A DNA stretch of 64,000 nucleotides. It comes from Mugil cephalus (lineage: Eukaryota; Chordata; Actinopteri; Mugiliformes; Mugilidae). Shown piece by piece: positions 58,813 to 64,000 of this stretch. Below the pieces are notes generated by a model. That model was not told the DNA's origin. It worked only from the letters and a program-made list of their open reading frames with translations, and did no database searches. The DNA is taken from positions 5,985,506 through 6,049,505 of the forward strand of contig NC_061770.1 in the NCBI RefSeq assembly GCF_022458985.1, read 5' to 3'. The translations under genes were made by a program, and so were the position numbers. Position 1 is the stretch's first letter; each line of letters starts with the position of its first letter.

Positions 58813-61800
58813 CCGGCGGAGTTGGTGGAGGCCTTGTGTTAATTTGCATGAAGCCTTAGAGGGACCTCATTTGGAAGCTGGGAATTGAAGCTATAATCAC
58901 TGGCTGGCTCTAGTATGTGATGGTACCTTTTTATGCAGCACAAAGACATTAAAAAAATCACCTCCAGATGCTACTATTTGGATCTGCAGTTTTTTAAGTA
59001 TAAATGACAAATGTTCTCTGGTTTCAGCTTCTTAAACGTGAGGATTTTAAACTTTTCCTCGTCGTATTTTGCTTTAAGATCGCTGGTTAGAAAACAAGCA
59101 AACTGAAGACGACACATATTCACATGCTTGAAAGTTGAGATGAGTTCAAAATGTAAAATTCGGCCATTTCCTCACTGCTGTCACTTCCTTTTCGTGTCTC
59201 GTGCACTGGGTCTGTACGGTGAACAGAGTAATCTCTCTGTCCGATCTGTTCTTCCGTCAGTTCGACATGATGGGTATCAATACAAGAAGAAACATTTAAA
59301 AAGAGATGAAGAAATGTAACGATAAGAAGCCATGCGATATGTCTCCATATTGTGGCAACACAAGCTTACATTTCCTGCAGTTTTACCTCCAATCTGCCAG
59401 TATAAAGTATAAAGGCGTCGGGTGGGTCAATGAAATCTGCGCTGGTCTGAGATCAGTTTTGTGTTCTTTCTTAATTCCTCATTCATGCTGATTTTGTTTT
59501 AACATGAAACCAAGTGCATTTATTTACTCTTACAAATATTTATGTTCGTGTGCGAGCGTACTGAACGTGTGCGGCTTGTGTCAGCACTTTGTAAAGGGTA
59601 GAGATGCGCTACCTAGCACTGGACAACACGGCGTCATCAAGTGGCTTCGTAGTAGCCAGATGTTAGTAGCTGTGGTCAAAGTACTAAACTAAATATAGAG
59701 CTCATGTTTTGGGCTGCTCTGTGTGCGTGATGGCAGTTCTTAAACAGCTTTTCGTCTGGAAACCATCAGCTGTATCTGGCAACGCTGGTTGGAATTATAA
59801 CAAGGTGGAATCGTTACAGTTTAAGAAAATCCCATTTAATGATGTCAAATGGTGACATTTTTATATTTTCTAAACAAAACGCCAAACGGATTAACAGAAA
59901 AATAACGATCCGATCAACAAATACTGAATAATATCAAGGTGCAGCCTCATGTACAACTTCAGAGCTGCTTTTCTGATTCCAGAGCTGCGGTGACCTTAAT
60001 AAATCCCTCACATGTAAAAAAGATTCAAAGTATGCTCCCCAGTTCATTTCTGCAATCATAAAAGGCCGGTAATGAAAACCATTCGTCGTGGCCCCCGTAA
60101 AGGAAGGCAGGTTTCATACCACTGTAAATACGCCGCAGAGAGCTGCTGTCCCCTGCCAACCAGACTACGAGCTGCCTGCCAGAGGAACAACTGCGTTCTG
60201 TCCAGCTCCACGCTACATTTCCATGTGTGTCAGCAAACGCCTTTACTACATATCCGTGGTGACTCATTTTCACATCAAACTACTGAACTCTGACATGCCT
60301 GGAAAAAATGTGGAGGTTGAACAAGACACGCGGAGAGGCCGGGCAAGTTAATCCAGGTCAGAGGCGGCCGACATGTCCGGTCTACACAGCAAGAACAGGT
60401 GAGGGCAGCTCTTTATATCTGGAATTACTTTTAACCGCGGTACAACACCTGTAGGTGCATTTCCACACCAGGAGCTTTACCCGAGGAGCCTGCACAGATG
60501 GCTGAATTAATAACCACCTGCGTCCACAACAGGCTTTTTTTTTTTTTTTTTTTTACCTCCATCCACACTGCAACATCAAACCCCTTCTTCCACCAGGTCC
60601 ACGAAAGACTGGTTTGGGTTTGATCCTCCGTTTAGACTAAAACTGGACGTTTTCTGTCCCAGTAGTAACTTGAGACCTAACAATGGAGCTGAGAGACTGT
60701 CCTGTAACACTAAATGAACAGTTTAAACTCCTAAAGGAATTTACTCGACAAATGTTTTCAGCCTCTCCTGCTCACGTTGGTTACCTGCACACAACTGAAG
60801 TACGCTCACAGCTTTGATTTGTGCTCAGACTGTAAAAGCAGTCGGTATCATCTGGTCCCTTTTCGTGATGTTCTCTTTTCTAACTTCTTGGAAACTACTA
60901 CACATTGTTTAAGATACTTTTAGTATTTGCTGATTGGGTGGCGCCAACATATTAATGAATATCTTGAGAAAATATTTAAGAAAAATCAAAGAGAGTACTG
61001 ATCGATCGTTTGATTTGACAATCAAGGTTTCACATGCTTGGTTCACATGTTAACCGTTCCATTAGCTGTGCATATTAACATCTTTGTTTGTGTGTGTTTG
61101 TTTGCGCCTCTCTTTCCTACATTTTTATATATTTCACCTTGCTCTGAATGACGTTTTGCTCTCTGTGTTCCGAGAACAATGACACCAGACAAAAGAAGGC
61201 ACTCAGCAGCCACTTTCTCCTCATCCGCTCACATCTGCTCGCCAGCCACAGCCTCTCAAACTTGACCGTACTCATCCTTCACATCCTTTTCCCAAGGTCT
61301 GGCCAAGAGGAAGACCTATTTATGGTACAGATGGTATAGAGGGTTATATATAGAGGTTCCTGTTTAAAACGAAAAACTAAAATGTTCTCTCCATCTCACT
61401 GCGATGGGAAGAGCGCTGATGTTTTTCAAGGCGCGCAGGTCGAGCCAATGGGAGAGGCTTAGAAACAGGAAGCTCGTGAGAGTTTGAAAAAATCGGAGGT
61501 TCACTGAGCACCTTGTGGGAGAGATTTCAGGGACTGAAGCGGTGGGGGCGCACAAAGCTCCTCAATAACAACTTATTTTAAGACAAATGAAAATAAACGG
61601 CAGTGGCGCACAAAGAAACACTGTTCGAATAGAAACAGAACCTCCCACTGCCGCTGCTATTCTTTATCTCCCCAGTCTTAATCCCAGTTATCACGGGTCG
61701 TAACTCCCAACATAAATCTGAGAGTAGAACCTAACGCATTGCTTCTGCATGAAAAAAAAAAAAACCCTAACAAAACTGTGGCTGTTTAATCCTTTTTTGG

Positions 61801-64000
61801 CCAAACAGGACGTGGAGGGGACCCGGTTAGCTTGAATTGATTAAAGCTACATTCCAAGCCATATTTTCTCTGGCCTGACTGATGAATTGAATGTTTGTTA
61901 CAGCTGCGGCGGCTAAAGGGCTGTTTTGCCAGCTTCAGTGTTTGTATGACCACAGATTCCTCGGTGGGGTGGATGGTCAACGAGTCCTTTGCGTTTTGGT
62001 GGGAGCTCTCTCGCACATACTATTAGGATTCCTCAGGCGTATTCAATCCCGCACACATCCAATACAGCAGGCGGAGACGGAAAACATGGGGTCAGGCCTT
62101 TAAGTCGTCTTTGCCTCATATTCTCGCTGACATGAATGCAAATAGTCACAGCAAGCCCCGAGCTGAGGTGGCCCGTGTTCGAGCGGAAGAAAACAAAGGC
62201 CTGTAGGGAAACAATGCAGCCACAGATAATTTCTTTGAAGTGAATCTTCTCTGTGTGCATGTAAACAGTGACGATGCTGCTGCCGCTGCTGCTGATATCT
62301 TGCAGAGCTCTCGGTTGGCGCTGCCTCCCGCTGTGAGCTCCGTCGTACCACGTTGACTCTGTGGGGTAATTGATGAATATTTTGCAATGCTAATGCAGAA
62401 TCCAGAAACGCCTTTGGTGCATAACCATGGTAACTACAGTACCTGCAAACATGCAGCAGACAGCAGGCCGATAAAGGCCTGAACTGATAGCAGATAAGGG
62501 GGTCCCAGCCTATCCCGGCTTCAAAGCATGGCCGGTTATAAGGAGGGGAGGGGGAGGTACTGGGAGAAAGGACGGCTGCAGGAGGGTCTGACCTGTCTGC
62601 GCACCCCTACTAGACTTCAGACCTACTAAATTATTGTCTCGTGGCTCTTTCCTCCCTGTAAAAGCTGCGAACTACGACCTAATAAAGTGATATTTCACAG
62701 ACAGACTGACCTTGAACGTCTGAAAGGACTCCTGCTCTGTAAAACACAGGTGTTGCCGCGAGAAGCCAAAGACAGAATGACGACAGACCCTGCTCAGAGG
62801 AGCTGAATCGGTACGTTTATTAACAGATCAGAGGAATATTCAATAACCATTAATCTATAGTTATTTCACTGGTTCCAGAGACTCCAGTGTGAGGATCAGT
62901 CGTTTCTCTCCGATTTCTAAAGACGTCACGTTCACGTTGACAAACTGGGAGGAACTTTTTCTCATTATTTCTTGACATTTCATTGAAGCAATTGCCCAAA
63001 TCCACCATTATCTGCAGCTTTCAGAGCCACGAATAACAAATCCTTTCCTTATGAAATAATGATGCTGAATGTACTGTGCTACTCATCCATTAACCTCCAA
63101 TCATATATTGATAGAGAAAGTAAAAATGGCTGCCACAGTTTCCCTGAGCGCCAGAGGACGCCTTCAGATTTCCACAATGTTCAGTTGGCAATGACAAGTT
63201 CAAGCTACTAATAAACAACATGTTTAGATTGTATCCCACCACCCAAAGAGATCACAGGAGCCTGTCAAAATGAAGTTTTAAACCGAGTCATTGTTTAATT
63301 TTCTAATCATTCCGTTGGTTATTAGTTATTACCAGAGCATGTTTTCCAGCAACGCATTGATTAGTCATCAAAACAGTTTTCAGTCGATCAACAGACCAAT
63401 TAGCTGTTTCAACTCTGCTATGTTTCCTGCTGGACTGCGACCGCCAATAAATAATTTAATAACCAGAACCAGTTAACAGAACCAACAGCCAAATTAAACA
63501 CTTACTCCATGCCACGTTTCCTCTCCGTAATAAAGCCTGAACACCGTATGTGGCGTCTGCAGCAAGTTGTGGGACACAAAGGCGTGCAGAACATCTGCAA
63601 ACAATTAGAGGCGAACAGAGCGAGCAAGCGAGCACTTATACTGCCCATTACACTTGAATAAGTCACTGGCTCGGCTTTTCATGATGTAATGCAGCACAGC
63701 TTTGGATATGCTATCTCAAAGTTGCACTGGGACGGGGTTCTCACAAAACTTCAATCGAGCTCAAACACGGGCGCTCGGACCATAAATGTAACCTGGCGAG
63801 CGCAGAGTGGAACCACATTTATCCTCACCAGCTCTGAGGTCATTTCTCAGGATAAAACGTTCACAGCGCTGCATGTTCTTCAAGGAAATATCAGTCGAAA
63901 TGTGACGAATTCGGGTGCAATTGTTTTCCGATTCCTTCTGAGCTTCAGGTTTAAATTCCTCCGGTTACATGAAAGAGCCAAAACATCCCAAAAATTCCAC

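Larger units (their letters stand above)
50888..64000. other. 13 kb without convincing exons
   Basis: The region is less AT-rich than the introns, with poly-T at 51350-51370, poly-A at 51700-51719 and 55492-55515, (TCC)n/(GCT)n at 53446-53530 and (TAA)n at 54719-54755. Open frames up to 138 codons occur on both strands, but none shows family resemblance or paired splice sites, and some translate homopolymers. Stretches with little simple sequence (for example 55920-56060, 57340-57600, 58560-58930, 61380-61560, 61840-62080) look like possible conserved regulatory DNA. This is probably upstream or intronic DNA of nckap5l or of a gene beyond the edge. Confidence 0.4.

Overview
The window reads as nuclear DNA of a ray-finned fish, most likely a percomorph teleost. 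It holds intron-rich vertebrate genes with canonical GT-AG junctions, (CA)n/(GATA)n microsatellites, and many degraded Tc1/mariner and LINE remnants of fish type. I see no bacterial operon, CRISPR array, virus or other sign of a prokaryotic or phage system. Exon boundaries below were placed by hand from reading-frame continuity, splice consensus and resemblance to the human proteins as I remember them; no alignment was run.

Four protein-coding genes and one microRNA can be reconstructed, all within the first 51 kb. (1) slc11a2 (DMT1/NRAMP2 proton-coupled iron transporter), + strand, coding exons from about 1.0 to 12.4 kb; its 5' end may lie outside the window. (2) ctdsp2 (small RNA polymerase II CTD phosphatase), + strand, seven coding exons 17.2-23.4 kb, with mir-26a in its fourth intron and a long 3' UTR. 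(3) tmbim6 (Bax inhibitor-1), + strand, nine coding exons 27.2-30.8 kb. (4) nckap5l (NCKAP5-like, also called Cep169, a centrosome and microtubule protein), - strand, eleven coding exons 44.2-33.4 kb plus a probable untranslated exon at 50.8 kb. It converges tail-to-tail with tmbim6.

Human orthologues of all four map to 12q13-q14, and TMBIM6 and NCKAP5L are neighbours there, so this is a compact fish counterpart of that region. The genes do not form one pathway. The clear functional link is ctdsp2 with its intronic mir-26a, which in vertebrates restrains its host gene; a 7-base seed site is present in the 3' UTR here.

From 51 to 64 kb I find no convincing coding exon. This stretch is probably the long 5' intron or upstream regulatory region of nckap5l, or of a neighbour beyond the edge. 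It contains simple repeats and a few promoter-like motifs. Mobile elements are mainly short, internally deleted copies of one Tc1-like family (at about 0.7, 6.4, 9.6 and 32.1 kb), other Tc1-like pieces (4.3 and 11.8-12.2 kb) and 3' ends of non-LTR retrotransposons (34.0-34.5 and 49.3 kb).

I found no previously undescribed system. The most useful leads are a partial duplication of the tmbim6 start-codon exon with a lost ATG, overlapping upstream reading frames in ctdsp2 and nckap5l, the mir-26a/host seed match, and a hairpin around the ctdsp2 poly(A) signal.
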